A stretch of 64,000 nt of DNA, from contig NZ_JABAOB010000011.1 in NCBI RefSeq assembly GCF_012726295.1, forward strand, positions 238,034 through 302,033. Reading direction: 5' to 3'. The notes beneath the pieces were generated by a model that was given only the letters and a program-made list of their open reading frames with translations, was not told the DNA's origin and did not search any database. Shown here in pieces: positions 17,674-26,234 of the stretch (its first letter is position 1; each line of letters begins with the position of its first letter). A program made the position numbers and the translations under genes. The DNA comes from Chitinophaga sp. Ak27. Lineage in GTDB: Bacteria; Bacteroidota; Bacteroidia; Chitinophagales; Chitinophagaceae.

Positions 17674-19257
17674 TCAGGGATTATCGTGGTTATCCGGGAA
17701 AATAATGGTAAAGGTAGTGCCTTTATTTAATTCACTTTCACATTGAATGCTTCCTTTCATCATCTCCGTATATCGTTGTACGATATGCAACCCGAGGCCG
17801 GTTCCCTGTATGTTACTGACATTGCTGCCCCTGTAAAATCGTTCAAAAAGATGCAATTGATCTTCCTCTGACATACCTATTCCATTATCTTTCACTATCA
17901 GTTTGAATGCTTCAGGAGATTTTACCGTTTCGATAACGATCAAGCTCCCGGAAGGAGAAAATTTAATGGCATTACCTAATAAATTCATTGCAATATGCTT
18001 TATCAGCGAGGGATCCAGTACCAGGTTCTTCTCACCAATGTGTATGTAATCAATGACCTGGTTTTCTTTCATAATACCCTGCATTTCCTGGATAATGGTA
18101 TTGAAATGTTCTTCAATATCAAATTCAATGTTCCTCACCTGTATTTTACCTTCTTCAATTTTGCCTACAGAAAGGAAGTCGTTAAGGGTGTCGGTCAATA
18201 GGCTAACATTATTAATAATCCGCTGAATATGCTTATTGCGGATAGGCTGATCCTTATCTGCATCGTAGTGTTTTACCAGGAATGCGGAAGAAAGAATAGT
18301 ACTCAAGGGGGTACGGAATTCGTGGGAAGCCATGGAAACGAATCGTGATTTAAGGTCTCCCAGCTCTTTTTCCTTTCCCAATGCGGTAGTTAATTCTTCT
18401 TTGGAAATTTCGAGCTCCTCCAATGCCCTTCGTAACTGTGTGGTACGGTCTTCCACCATTTTCTCCAGCTCACTGTATACTCTCTCCAACCGTTCTTCCG
18501 CCTTTTTTCTTTCCGTAATATTGCTGATATAGGCAATAACAAAATTCCCTTCTTCATTGGAATAATGACTTAAGCTGATTTCTACCGGGAATTCAGTCCC
18601 ATCCCTATGTACAGCATACAAATCCAGGCCAATGCCCATTGGCCGGCTTTGCGGGTTGGCATTGTATTTCTCCCTATGACCTACATGCCGGTTGCGCACA
18701 TGATGCGGAATCAGGACTTCCACTTTTTTGCCTAATAACATTTCGCGCTCATAACCAAATTGGTGTAATGCAAAATCATTGACAAGTACAATTTCTCCCT
18801 GCTGACCCGCCACCAGGATTCCAATGCTGGCATAATCGAACAGCGCACCAAATCGCGCCAGTTCCTTACTAAGCTGTTGTTTATAATGCCGGTCAGACAA
18901 CATATCGGTAACCCGAAAAAAACAATAATCTTTATGTTGGTGCTTCAACAGAATTTCCTCGTAAACGCCTTTAAAGATTTCGCCTGTAATATTTTTCAGT
19001 TCCCGCTCCTTTGCCGCCAGGCTATCGGCAGCGTGTTGCCCCATTGCCGGTCCCACGCCCATCTGATTTTGATCCATGATAAGTTCCAATGATGGATAAT
19101 CATCGGTTCCCAGCATTTTAATACCCGTATTATTTATATAAATCAGCTTGCCGCTCTCCAATTCCCTCACAGCAACAAGCCCGGGAACGCTTTCTAATAT
19201 CGCTGCAAATATGCTCAGTTGAAAATCTATGTCCAGGTCACCAATAGATAGACTCAT
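17674..19257 (-). CDS. PAS-domain sensor histidine kinase
   Basis: This 527-residue protein has no clear membrane helix, so it is probably a cytosolic sensor. Two PAS-like domains lie at about residues 15-120 and 133-250; the second is clear (FDYASIGILVAGQQG, ISNITERKKAEE). A coiled coil spans 250-300. The HisKA domain has His312 in SMASHEFRTPLS. The ATPase domain has the N box NLLGNAIKFS, G1 VKDNGIGM and G2 GTGLGLHIVQRY. It should phosphorylate the adjacent receiver-Crp hybrid. The PAS ligand is unknown; haem, flavin or no cofactor is possible. It lies 45 bases downstream of the LOG gene in the same operon. Confidence 0.93.
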   Translation of the reverse strand: MSLSIGDLDIDFQLSIFAAILESVPGLVAVRELESGKLIYINNTGIKMLGTDDYPSLELIMDQNQMGVGPAMGQHAADSLAAKERELKNITGEIFKGVYEEILLKHQHKDYCFFRVTDMLSDRHYKQQLSKELARFGALFDYASIGILVAGQQGEIVLVNDFALHQFGYEREMLLGKKVEVLIPHHVRNRHVGHREKYNANPQSRPMGIGLDLYAVHRDGTEFPVEISLSHYSNEEGNFVIAYISNITERKKAEERLERVYSELEKMVEDRTTQLRRALEELEISKEELTTALGKEKELGDLKSRFVSMASHEFRTPLSTILSSAFLVKHYDADKDQPIRNKHIQRIINNVSLLTDTLNDFLSVGKIEEGKIQVRNIEFDIEEHFNTIIQEMQGIMKENQVIDYIHIGEKNLVLDPSLIKHIAMNLLGNAIKFSPSGSLIVIETVKSPEAFKLIVKDNGIGMSEEDQLHLFERFYRGSNVSNIQGTGLGLHIVQRYTEMMKGSIQCESELNKGTTFTIIFPDNHDNP

Positions 19258-19302
19258 AATATCAGTCAGAGTAATATAATTATAATGAAATAATGAGATT
19301 TG

Positions 19303-20067
19303 TTATTCTCCCAAAAAAACCAGGCGACGGAATACCTTTTTCCGTTGTATACGGTACTTTTCAACCGCATATTTCCGAAAATGCGCCATCGCTTCCTCGA
19401 TAGAATCGGTCAACAGCATATATTTCAGGTCTTCCGGCGCTATAGTATTATGTTCAATCATTTTGTGAAACAATGGCATCAATGGTTCCCAATAATCCCG
19501 GTTCATTAATACCAGGGGAAAGTTAAGAATTTTATGGGTTTGTATCAAGGTAAGCGCTTCAGAAAACTCATCCAGGGTTCCAATACCTCCTGGCAAGATC
19601 ATAAATCCGTAAGAATATTTGAACATCAACACTTTACGCACAAAGAAATATTTACAATCAAACTGCATATCCAGGTAACTATTGGCTATCTGCTCATGAG
19701 GTAAGCTGATATTGCATCCAACAGACTTCCCTCCTGCCTCTTTGGCCCCCCGGTTGGCTGCTTCCATCATACCAGGGCCTCCACCGGTCATCACGGTGAA
19801 GCCTAAACTGGCAATTCCGGCCCCGGCTTTCCGGCCCATTTCGTAATAATCTGAACCTGGCTTTACCCGTGCCGACCCAAATATGGCTATGCAAGGACCA
19901 GCGAAATGCAAAACCCGGAATCCCCGGATAAATTCTATCAATACTTTCAAGGAAAAAATAAACTCGTTTGTCCTGGACCGGGGCCCTTCCAGGAAATATT
20001 TTTCTTCATGACCGGATAAATCCTGCGCAGTGGAGGCTATTTGTGTGTTTACATTAGTGGTTGACAT
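19303..20067 (-). CDS. LOG-family Rossmann-fold protein (TIGR00730 type)
   Basis: The 254-residue protein carries both LOG hallmarks, the nucleotide motif GGGPGMMEAANRGA and PGGIGTLDEFSEA. LOG proteins are nucleoside 5'-monophosphate phosphoribohydrolases, known for cytokinin activation in plants and for nucleotide turnover in bacteria. The N-terminal 45 residues (EKYFLEGPRSRTNEFIFSLK) extend beyond the minimal fold, as in the longer bacterial subtype. It is the first gene of an operon with the histidine kinase and the receiver-Crp regulator. A TGTCATAT motif lies 57 bases upstream of its start. Confidence 0.9.
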   Translation of the reverse strand: MSTTNVNTQIASTAQDLSGHEEKYFLEGPRSRTNEFIFSLKVLIEFIRGFRVLHFAGPCIAIFGSARVKPGSDYYEMGRKAGAGIASLGFTVMTGGGPGMMEAANRGAKEAGGKSVGCNISLPHEQIANSYLDMQFDCKYFFVRKVLMFKYSYGFMILPGGIGTLDEFSEALTLIQTHKILNFPLVLMNRDYWEPLMPLFHKMIEHNTIAPEDLKYMLLTDSIEEAMAHFRKYAVEKYRIQRKKVFRRLVFLGE

Positions 20068-20201
20068 ACCTGAAATATTAGAAAATCAATTTCCAACTAT
20101 CTTTTTTTCAGGTTTATGATTACTGTCATATAAGGGCCTGATTATACTCATTTTCCTGCGAAGAGAATGACTGTATACTTGTATTGATTTAATTTTTTTT
20201 T

Positions 20202-20600
20202 ATGCATATCTATATTAGTGAAGAAGCCGTGGTGAGAGACATACAAGACAGGTTTCAGGCAATATACCCTTATCTGAAACTGGAGTTCTTCAAGAAACCT
20301 CATGTTAAGGGAGAAGGTTCGCCCAAAAGTGATAGAATATCTCCCGATACACCCATTGAAAAAATAAGAATGCTTCACAGTTTCGGCTGGTTGGATATCA
20401 GTTATTATAGAACAGCTGCAGCCCTGGAGCATGATTTGAGCTATACTTACGGACTAAGCGCCCAGGTTCTCCGGAAATCCGGAAACTTATGGTTGGAAAC
20501 TACCGGAACAGATAGCTGGACACTGGAAGAATTGAATAATGCCGGACGGGCTGCAAAAAGCCCCACTTTCAATTTACCGGAAGACCCAATAGATGAATAA
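20202..20600 (+). CDS. Conserved-looking hypothetical protein
   Basis: This is a soluble 132-residue protein without a signal peptide, beginning MHIYISEEAVVRDIQDRF. It is mixed alpha/beta with a C-terminal Trp-containing segment (SAQVLRKSGNLWLETTGTDS). No family was recognised. It has its own leader, divergent from the LOG operon, and faces the PPOX gene tail to tail. Codon use and length suggest a real gene. The position between two stress operons implies a shared condition of expression. Confidence 0.65.
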   Translation: MHIYISEEAVVRDIQDRFQAIYPYLKLEFFKKPHVKGEGSPKSDRISPDTPIEKIRMLHSFGWLDISYYRTAAALEHDLSYTYGLSAQVLRKSGNLWLETTGTDSWTLEELNNAGRAAKSPTFNLPEDPIDE

Positions 20601-20752
20601 TACAAAGAGGCCAAAATGATCGGCCCCTCTAATAAAAAGAACGTTATTTCAAACGGCAGTACATCCACCTGAATTAATACACTTAATAATTAATAATGGC
20701 ATTACTTGTCATTGACGCATTAACCCAAATTAACCATTTGCCGGCGGATTGA

Positions 20753-21211
20753 TTATTCCTTTTCAAATCTGCCGGTTTTTTCTTTAATGCGAATCCTGTA
20801 CACTACTGGTCTGAGAAAATGAAGCGTCTCCTGCTGCATTTTCATTTCCTCATGCATTTGGTCAATGCCTGCAGTTTCACTTACCGGCAACTGCGCCAAA
20901 CGGCTTACCAGGAACTTCATGGCATAATATCTCTCTTTAGGATCGGTAACTTCCTCATATTCGCCCCACAGCACTACGCTCCGCCAGTTACTAAGATCTT
21001 TCAGCTCATCTACCTGGAAACATACATGGGGATTATTACGCATCATATCAATCTTCATCCCTTCCCTGGAATGTGCAATAATGTAAGTATTATTGAAAGC
21101 ATAACTAATGGGAACAATATATACCTTTCCGTTATTGGCACATCCGATGCGACCGGTCACATTATTTGTTAACACCTGGTCTATTTCTTCATTATTTAAT
21201 TTACCTAACAT
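20753..21211 (-). CDS. Pyridoxamine 5'-phosphate oxidase-fold (PPOX) protein
   Basis: The protein has 152 residues with the split-barrel flavin-binding pattern. Landmarks are NNVTGRIGCANNGKVYIVPI, IIAHSREGMKIDMMRNNPHV, CFQVDELKDLSNWRSVVLWG and the closing VVYRIRIKEKTGRFE. The Tyr/Ser-rich FMN or F420 pocket in YIIAHSREG is typical of heme-utilisation or nitroreductase-like members of the family. It probably binds FMN as a dimer and acts as a small oxidoreductase under stress. It is the last gene in a three-gene group with a small membrane protein and a universal stress protein. Confidence 0.85.
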   Translation of the reverse strand: MLGKLNNEEIDQVLTNNVTGRIGCANNGKVYIVPISYAFNNTYIIAHSREGMKIDMMRNNPHVCFQVDELKDLSNWRSVVLWGEYEEVTDPKERYYAMKFLVSRLAQLPVSETAGIDQMHEEMKMQQETLHFLRPVVYRIRIKEKTGRFEKE

Positions 21212-21227
21212 AACATTGTTTTTTACA

Positions 21228-21401
21228 TTAAAAATTATACCGTATCAATATTTCATATAATAACATCCATACTTCTTTAAAGAAGGCGATTATCGCAGGA
21301 AATCCAATCACCACCAGCAGGATACTGACTATCCAGGCTAAAGCTGCTGTTCCCACATCGCTGATCGCTTGTTTTCTCTTGTCTTGTAAAGCGTGTAACA
21401 T
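21228..21401 (-). CDS. Small single-helix membrane protein
   Basis: The 57-residue product begins MLHALQDKRKQAISDVG and has one strong hydrophobic helix (ALAWIVSILLVVIGFPAIIAF), then an amphipathic C-terminus (EVWMLLYEILIRYNF). A GTG start at 21425 would add eight residues and overlap the stop of the upstream universal stress gene; the ATG at 21401 is preferred. It lies 16 bases upstream of the PPOX gene. No family was recognised. Such small membrane proteins often modulate larger stress proteins, but that is not shown here. Confidence 0.55.
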   Translation of the reverse strand: MLHALQDKRKQAISDVGTAALAWIVSILLVVIGFPAIIAFFKEVWMLLYEILIRYNF

Positions 21402-21424
21402 GACAAAAAAGTTTAAAACCTTCA

Positions 21425-22234
21425 CTAATAATGGGTAATAAAAAGAGGGTAGGCCAATGTCCTGATCAACAAATCTGCGTGGCTGTGTCTGAACAACCGG
21501 GATACCATGTTTCTGCCGTAGGCCCCCATTACCACTAATGCATGTTGTTTCTTTAACAGGAAATCAAACAGCGCCTGCTCTGATTTACCTTTTAAAGTAA
21601 CAATATCCGAAGTTTCAAAATGCCGGCTTAACCAGTTGAGCATATGCTTTTTCTCCTCACCAGGTATATCTTCGTCATTGATCTGTACTACACTCGCTTT
21701 GGCTTCGCCCAGTTCTGGCAAGAGATAAGTAAGTTGCTTCATGGCAAATACAGCCGATGGGCTGCCATCGTAACAATACACCACTTCCTGAATAGGCGTA
21801 AAAGAAGATGGGGCAATCATAATAGGACATTGCGCATTTGCCAGCAAGTGCTGCAACAAGGGAGATGGGCTTTCCTGCGTTTTTGAATTGACAGAAACGG
21901 CCGCATCTGCTATGATCAAATCGGCAAATCTGCTTTCCGCTATAATACTTTCACCAATATTACCTTCCAGGTATCTTACGGACACAGGGATACCACGGTT
22001 TTCACATGTTTGTTCAAAACCCGATATATAACTTTTCAATTCAATAGGATGGTATGATATCTGTTTCCCGTTACTACTTCCTGTCACCTCCAATTCAGGT
22101 TCCATCTCGTAAATGGCCGTTTCATAGAAAAAACCCGTTAATCGCGACCTCGTCATATCGGACAGATAACAGGCAAAATCCAATGCACTCTTTGTGGGGA
22201 TACCACCACACATTACTAACAATATCTTTTCCAT
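21425..22234 (-). CDS. Universal stress protein, two-domain type
   Basis: The 269-residue protein begins MEKILLVMCGGIPTKSALDF. Its second half contains VVYCYDGSPSAVFAMKQLTY and VVMGAYGRNMVSRLFRHSHA. The frame extends 16 codons further upstream, but MEKILLVM matches the starts of its paralogues in the island (MEKILFISD at 22935). It heads a small operon with the membrane protein and the PPOX gene, divergent from hsp20. The 189-base gap to hsp20 should contain both promoters. Confidence 0.88.
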   Translation of the reverse strand: MEKILLVMCGGIPTKSALDFACYLSDMTRSRLTGFFYETAIYEMEPELEVTGSSNGKQISYHPIELKSYISGFEQTCENRGIPVSVRYLEGNIGESIIAESRFADLIIADAAVSVNSKTQESPSPLLQHLLANAQCPIMIAPSSFTPIQEVVYCYDGSPSAVFAMKQLTYLLPELGEAKASVVQINDEDIPGEEKKHMLNWLSRHFETSDIVTLKGKSEQALFDFLLKKQHALVVMGAYGRNMVSRLFRHSHADLLIRTLAYPLFITHY

Positions 22235-22410
22235 CTTTTTTTGCTTAAAGATAAGCTCGCGTTCATCACCGGAGTATGACACAGGTCAGCCATGGATATG
22301 ATTTCAAGCAGCAACCCTTTTATGATTTCTATCAGCAAATACCGTGAGAACAATCATTTTTTCTGTAGACGCAAGGTTCTAGTTTAGCATTATTATTCTT
22401 AACCAAATAA

Positions 22411-22417
22411 AAGGAGG
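22411..22417 (+). promoter_or_regulatory. Strong Shine-Dalgarno sequence ahead of hsp20
   Basis: AAGGAGG lies six bases before the hsp20 ATG at 22424. Most genes in this window lack such a motif, so high translation of hsp20 is implied. Confidence 0.7.
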
Positions 22418-22423
22418 ACTCTT

Positions 22424-22876
22424 ATGACAACGTTATCAGTAAGCAAACCTGCTTCTTTGCAAACATCAATTTTTGATGACTTTACTAAACCATGGAGAGA
22501 CTGGATAGGCAGTTTTTATGATGGTAACCCATTCAATGGCTTTACTGTTCCTGCGGTAAATGTTACAGAAGACAAAGATAGTTATAAGCTGTCGCTGGCG
22601 GCGCCCGGCATGAAAAAAGAAGACTTTAAAATCCAGCTGGAAGGCAGCATGCTGACTATCAGTGCTGAAAAAGAAGAAAAAAAAGAAGAAAAAAATGAAA
22701 AATACCGGAGGCAGGAGTACAATTATAGCAGCTTCACACGTAGTTTCAATGTACCTGAAAGTATCTCAAAAGATAAAATAGAGGCACATTATGAAGACGG
22801 AGTGCTGAAAATGAGACTGCCCAAAAATGAAGAAAGCAAAAAGAATGGGAAAAGCATTGCCATTGCTGTTAAATAA
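22424..22876 (+). CDS. Hsp20/alpha-crystallin small heat-shock protein
   Basis: The 150-residue protein has a short variable N-terminus ending FTKPWRDWIGSFYDG. The alpha-crystallin domain spans about residues 40-145 (VPAVNVTEDKDSYKLSLAAP, FKIQLEGSMLTISAEKEEK, YEDGVLKMRLPK). A Lys/Glu-rich loop (EKKEEKNEKYRR) sits in the middle. It is an ATP-independent holdase that prevents aggregation of unfolded proteins in the cytosol. It has an unusually good ribosome-binding site and a strong hairpin directly after its stop. Hsp20 beside universal stress proteins is a recurrent stress arrangement. Confidence 0.95.
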   Translation: MTTLSVSKPASLQTSIFDDFTKPWRDWIGSFYDGNPFNGFTVPAVNVTEDKDSYKLSLAAPGMKKEDFKIQLEGSMLTISAEKEEKKEEKNEKYRRQEYNYSSFTRSFNVPESISKDKIEAHYEDGVLKMRLPKNEESKKNGKSIAIAVK

Positions 22877-22883
22877 CAGGTAG

Positions 22884-22918
22884 TACAGGTTCTGTGAGCA
22901 ATGCCCACAGAACCTGTA
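22884..22918 (+). terminator. Intercistronic hairpin between hsp20 and the next universal stress gene
   Basis: A perfect 13-bp stem (TACAGGTTCTGTG with CACAGAACCTGTA) has a nine-base loop, and a run of five T follows about 10 bases later. It may terminate most hsp20 transcripts or stabilise their 3' end, with some read-through into the gene at 22935. Confidence 0.6.
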
Positions 22919-22934
22919 TACTAAAATTTTTCTT

Positions 22935-23768
22935 ATGGAAAAGATACTCTTTATTTCAGATGCGGTGGCTCTCAACAGGCAGTGTCTTGATTTTTCCTGT
23001 TACCTGGGCAACCTCACCCGTTCAAAAATAACTGGTGTTTTCCTGGAAAACCAGGAAGTAGAGCTCCGGTCAAGGGAAACGTTACAGGAAATGGCGGTTT
23101 GTCCTCCTGTTCCGGGGGCTCCGCTGGAGGTGCAAAAGCAGTTATACAGGGATGAAAATATTTCCTTATTCAAAAATATTTGTACTACAGGCGGCGTCAC
23201 TTACGAAGTGCATACCAATACGGGCATGCCTGCCGCTGAAGTGATAAGGGAAAGCCGGTACGCTGATTTAGTGGTAATGGATGCCACTACCAGTTTTTCA
23301 TGGAAATCAGAAAATACCCCCACTGCTTTTACCAGGGAAGTGCTGGAAAATGCTGAATGTCCCGTCGTTATTGCCCCCGCATCATTCGATGGCATTGATG
23401 AGATAGTATTTGCTTATAACGGCAGTAAGTCGGCTATGTTTGCTATCAAACAATTTGCACACCTGTTTCCTGCCTTACATGAAAAAAAAATAACTGTACT
23501 GGGGGTTACCGAAGCGGCCCGCCCCGTAAAGGGATATAACGATCTTTTTGATGAATGGCTGCATGTTCATTATGACCAGGTGGAAATGATGATGATTGAA
23601 GATGATAATGTGCGCGGCGCATTAATGGAATATCTTTTTGGCAGAGAAAAGGTATTTATCGTAATGGGGGCATATGGACGGGGATTCTTATCCAATATAG
23701 TAATTCCTAATCCGGCAGAACCAGTAATTGACCTGGTAAATCAGCCGATATTTATTGCACACTATTAA
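22935..23768 (+). CDS. Universal stress protein, two-domain type
   Basis: This 277-residue paralogue starts MEKILFISDAVALNRQCLDF. The second half shows the family pattern IVFAYNGSKSAMFAIKQFAH and VIMGAYGRGFLSNIVIP. Gly-rich nucleotide-site motifs resemble the ATP-binding subtype, though a full G-2x-G-9x-G-S/T is not obvious. It follows hsp20 behind a hairpin and is 12 bases upstream of another universal stress gene, so these two are probably co-transcribed. The role is presumed stress survival. Confidence 0.88.
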   Translation: MEKILFISDAVALNRQCLDFSCYLGNLTRSKITGVFLENQEVELRSRETLQEMAVCPPVPGAPLEVQKQLYRDENISLFKNICTTGGVTYEVHTNTGMPAAEVIRESRYADLVVMDATTSFSWKSENTPTAFTREVLENAECPVVIAPASFDGIDEIVFAYNGSKSAMFAIKQFAHLFPALHEKKITVLGVTEAARPVKGYNDLFDEWLHVHYDQVEMMMIEDDNVRGALMEYLFGREKVFIVMGAYGRGFLSNIVIPNPAEPVIDLVNQPIFIAHY

Positions 23769-23780
23769 TCAACTCATTTT

Positions 23781-24620
23781 ATGAAAAAGGTGATAGCCGT
23801 TATTGACATTCTCCATTTTTCTGAGGATCAGATAAGGGGGTTTAAATATTTTACCCGGCAAACCAATAGCCAGCTTACCATTATTTGTCTTGATAGTCTC
23901 ACTGCAAGCCCAGTTTCTGTGACTGCCAGCGTATTCCCGGAACCGCCTGTCATTGAGTATAGCCAGATTAGTGTCGAAGCAAGAGTAGCGCTCCAATGGC
24001 AGATAAATCAAAATATCAAGCAACTGCACCAGCTTTGCGATAAAGATGACATTACTGTTGTCTTAAGAGAATCTGTCAGCTCCCCGGTATCAGAAATTGT
24101 TAATGCCAGCCGGTTTGCAGACCTTTTATTGGTTAGTAGCAGTACCTCTTTTGCTGCGCTTTCAGATAGCAATCCGCCCAGGTTTATAAAAGATATACTG
24201 GTAGAAGCAGAATGCCCCGTAATGGTATTACCCGATATGTCTTTGCCAATTAAAGAAATAATATTTTCTTATAATGGAACTTATTCTTCTATATATGCTA
24301 TCCGGCAATTTACATTGCTTTTTCCGGCTTACGGCGATATGCCGGTAAAAGTGGTATATGTGACAGAAAATGACCAGGCCACTATACCGTCTAAAAAGGA
24401 TTTAAAGGCTTACCTGGATGCACACTATTCTAAAGTTGAGTATGTGGTCCTCAATGGGAATCCGGCCACCGAGTTCCTTGCCCTGTTAATACGCAGGGAC
24501 GATTGTATTGTTACCTATGGCGCCTTTGGAAGAAGCGCTATCTCCCGGTTTTTCCATCCCAGCGATGCAGATAGTATATTACGTACTACCAATATCCCCG
24601 TATTTGTTACACATCCATAA
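23781..24620 (+). CDS. Universal stress protein, two-domain type
   Basis: It has 279 residues and begins MKKVIAVIDILHFSEDQIRG. The C-terminal half has IIFSYNGTYSSIYAIRQFTL and IVTYGAFGRSAISRFFHPSD, matching its three paralogues in this island. The N-terminal half is more diverged. It is the last gene of the hsp20 group and is followed by a bidirectional terminator at 24652. The four paralogues arose by duplication, to judge from the shared layout. Confidence 0.87.
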   Translation: MKKVIAVIDILHFSEDQIRGFKYFTRQTNSQLTIICLDSLTASPVSVTASVFPEPPVIEYSQISVEARVALQWQINQNIKQLHQLCDKDDITVVLRESVSSPVSEIVNASRFADLLLVSSSTSFAALSDSNPPRFIKDILVEAECPVMVLPDMSLPIKEIIFSYNGTYSSIYAIRQFTLLFPAYGDMPVKVVYVTENDQATIPSKKDLKAYLDAHYSKVEYVVLNGNPATEFLALLIRRDDCIVTYGAFGRSAISRFFHPSDADSILRTTNIPVFVTHP

Positions 24621-24651
24621 TCGATACTTTTGTTACTGTTGTTTAAATAGA

Positions 24652-24675
24652 AACGGCGCTATGAGTAGCGCCGTT
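24652..24675. terminator. Bidirectional terminator hairpin
   Basis: A perfect 10-bp GC-rich stem (AACGGCGCTA with TAGCGCCGTT) with a TGAG loop lies between the convergent universal stress and PolX genes. Confidence 0.8.
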
Positions 24676-24699
24676 CTCTTGGGGAACAATATGGAACAA

Positions 24700-26217
24700 T
24701 CAAGCAATGGCATTCCGCTTGCTTTTTTTAAACTTTTCAATCTCTTCCCAGGTAAAGGTGTTCAGAATGTCGGTATGACAGCAACCTGCTCTTCTGGCCA
24801 CCCAGATACCCAATTGCATAAAATCGAATTGCGCTAGCGAATGGGCATCGGTATCAATGACTAATTTTACGCCATTGGCAATCGCCTTCTTTACTAATGT
24901 ATCATTTAAATCCAGCCGGTTGGGGCGTGCATTTATTTCCATCGCTGTACTGGTAGCTGCTGCTTTGGCGAATACCTGGTCCCAGTCAACCGGATAAGGA
25001 TGCCTGGAGCCAATTAGCCGGCCGCTGGGGTGGCCAATGCAATGTACATATGGGTTTTCACAAGCCTTCAACAACCTGGCAGTATTGTCCGTTGTAAAAT
25101 GGCTATGGACTGATGCTATCACCCAATCAAATGTTTTCAACAGCTCATCGGGCAATGACAGCTCCCCATTTTCCGTTATATCTACTTCTACCCCCTTCTT
25201 AACATAATTATGTCCGATGGCGTTATTGATATCTATTATTTCGGCTGCCTGGCGGGAAATATCGTCAGGCCGCAATACGTGCCCTGTTCGCTCGTTGGAC
25301 GCATGGTCGGTAACTACAATATACTGGTAATGCGGAAATACACTGAACACGTAATGTGCCATACGCTCGATACTTTCCTCTCCATCGCTCCAGTTAGTGT
25401 GTATTTGCATATCACCCTTTACCTGGTTGAAGGTAACCAGGGAAGGTATTTTATGTTGGTTGGCGGCAACGACCAACTCCTGCCCTTCTCTTAATTCAGG
25501 TGGCGTATAGTCGAGTAGCAAATGCCGGAATATTTCTTCTTCATTTTCGGCAGTTACATACTGACGCTGTGCCATGTCATATAAACCATTGGCGTCAAAC
25601 CTGTATCCTTTCTGTGTTGCAAGGCTTTCTATTGAAAGGTTGTAGCTCGTGGAACCGGTATAGTATAATAACGTTGCTCCATAATGTTGCTGATCAGTGA
25701 GATAAAAATAAACCAGCACCTGATTATGCAAGAGTGCACAAATCCAGGATCTTCCAGCGGCAATAATATGCTCTGTTAAAGGCATGCGGTCTATTTTATA
25801 CAGCAGTCTTTTCCTGTCTGCTCCGGCTACCTCCACTACAATATCTATATCGCCAATAGTATCTTTACCCCTCCGCAAACTGCCTGCAAAAGAAGCTTTT
25901 TTCACCTCAGGAAACTGCCGGATATATTGTAGTATTTCCTTTCCCTGCAATATGGCATCCCATAACTGTATACGATGGTCTATATCTTTTTCAAGCTTTA
26001 AGGCCCGCCTGATATTTTTCCTGTTTTCGGGCGTTAATGAAGGTATACTTTCAAGCTGGTCCAATGTTACGGCAGTAGTCAGTTCGCGCAAATTGCCCAC
26101 CCCGAGTTCCTGGCAAATAGCTCTTACTTTGTCTGCCGTAATGCCCCTGACATCCATCAACCGTTCTAGTGTATCGGGAATTATGCTCGTATTTACACGC
26201 GCTTTCATATAGCTCAT
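24700..26217 (-). CDS. Truncated, degenerate PolX/PHP family protein
   Basis: The protein has a helix-hairpin-helix region (IPDTLERLMDVRGITADKVR), a PolX nucleotidyltransferase core (GSLRRGKDTIGDIDIVV) and a C-terminal PHP phosphoesterase (MQIHTNWSDG, VDITENGEL, IGHPSGRL, VIDTDAHSL). Full bacterial PolX enzymes are about 570 residues; this one lacks the usual N-terminal 8-kDa segment. The first two catalytic Asp are present (GDIDI), but the third, normally in VDLRVV ten residues before GA, is a Tyr (VLVYFYL). Polymerase activity is therefore doubtful, while the PHP nuclease or phosphatase may work. An ATG at 26244 or 26208 could also be the start. It follows the ATP-cone nuclease in one operon. 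Confidence 0.85.
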   Translation of the reverse strand: MSYMKARVNTSIIPDTLERLMDVRGITADKVRAICQELGVGNLRELTTAVTLDQLESIPSLTPENRKNIRRALKLEKDIDHRIQLWDAILQGKEILQYIRQFPEVKKASFAGSLRRGKDTIGDIDIVVEVAGADRKRLLYKIDRMPLTEHIIAAGRSWICALLHNQVLVYFYLTDQQHYGATLLYYTGSTSYNLSIESLATQKGYRFDANGLYDMAQRQYVTAENEEEIFRHLLLDYTPPELREGQELVVAANQHKIPSLVTFNQVKGDMQIHTNWSDGEESIERMAHYVFSVFPHYQYIVVTDHASNERTGHVLRPDDISRQAAEIIDINNAIGHNYVKKGVEVDITENGELSLPDELLKTFDWVIASVHSHFTTDNTARLLKACENPYVHCIGHPSGRLIGSRHPYPVDWDQVFAKAAATSTAMEINARPNRLDLNDTLVKKAIANGVKLVIDTDAHSLAQFDFMQLGIWVARRAGCCHTDILNTFTWEEIEKFKKSKRNAIA

Positions 26218-26234
26218 TTTTGCTGATAAGAAAA

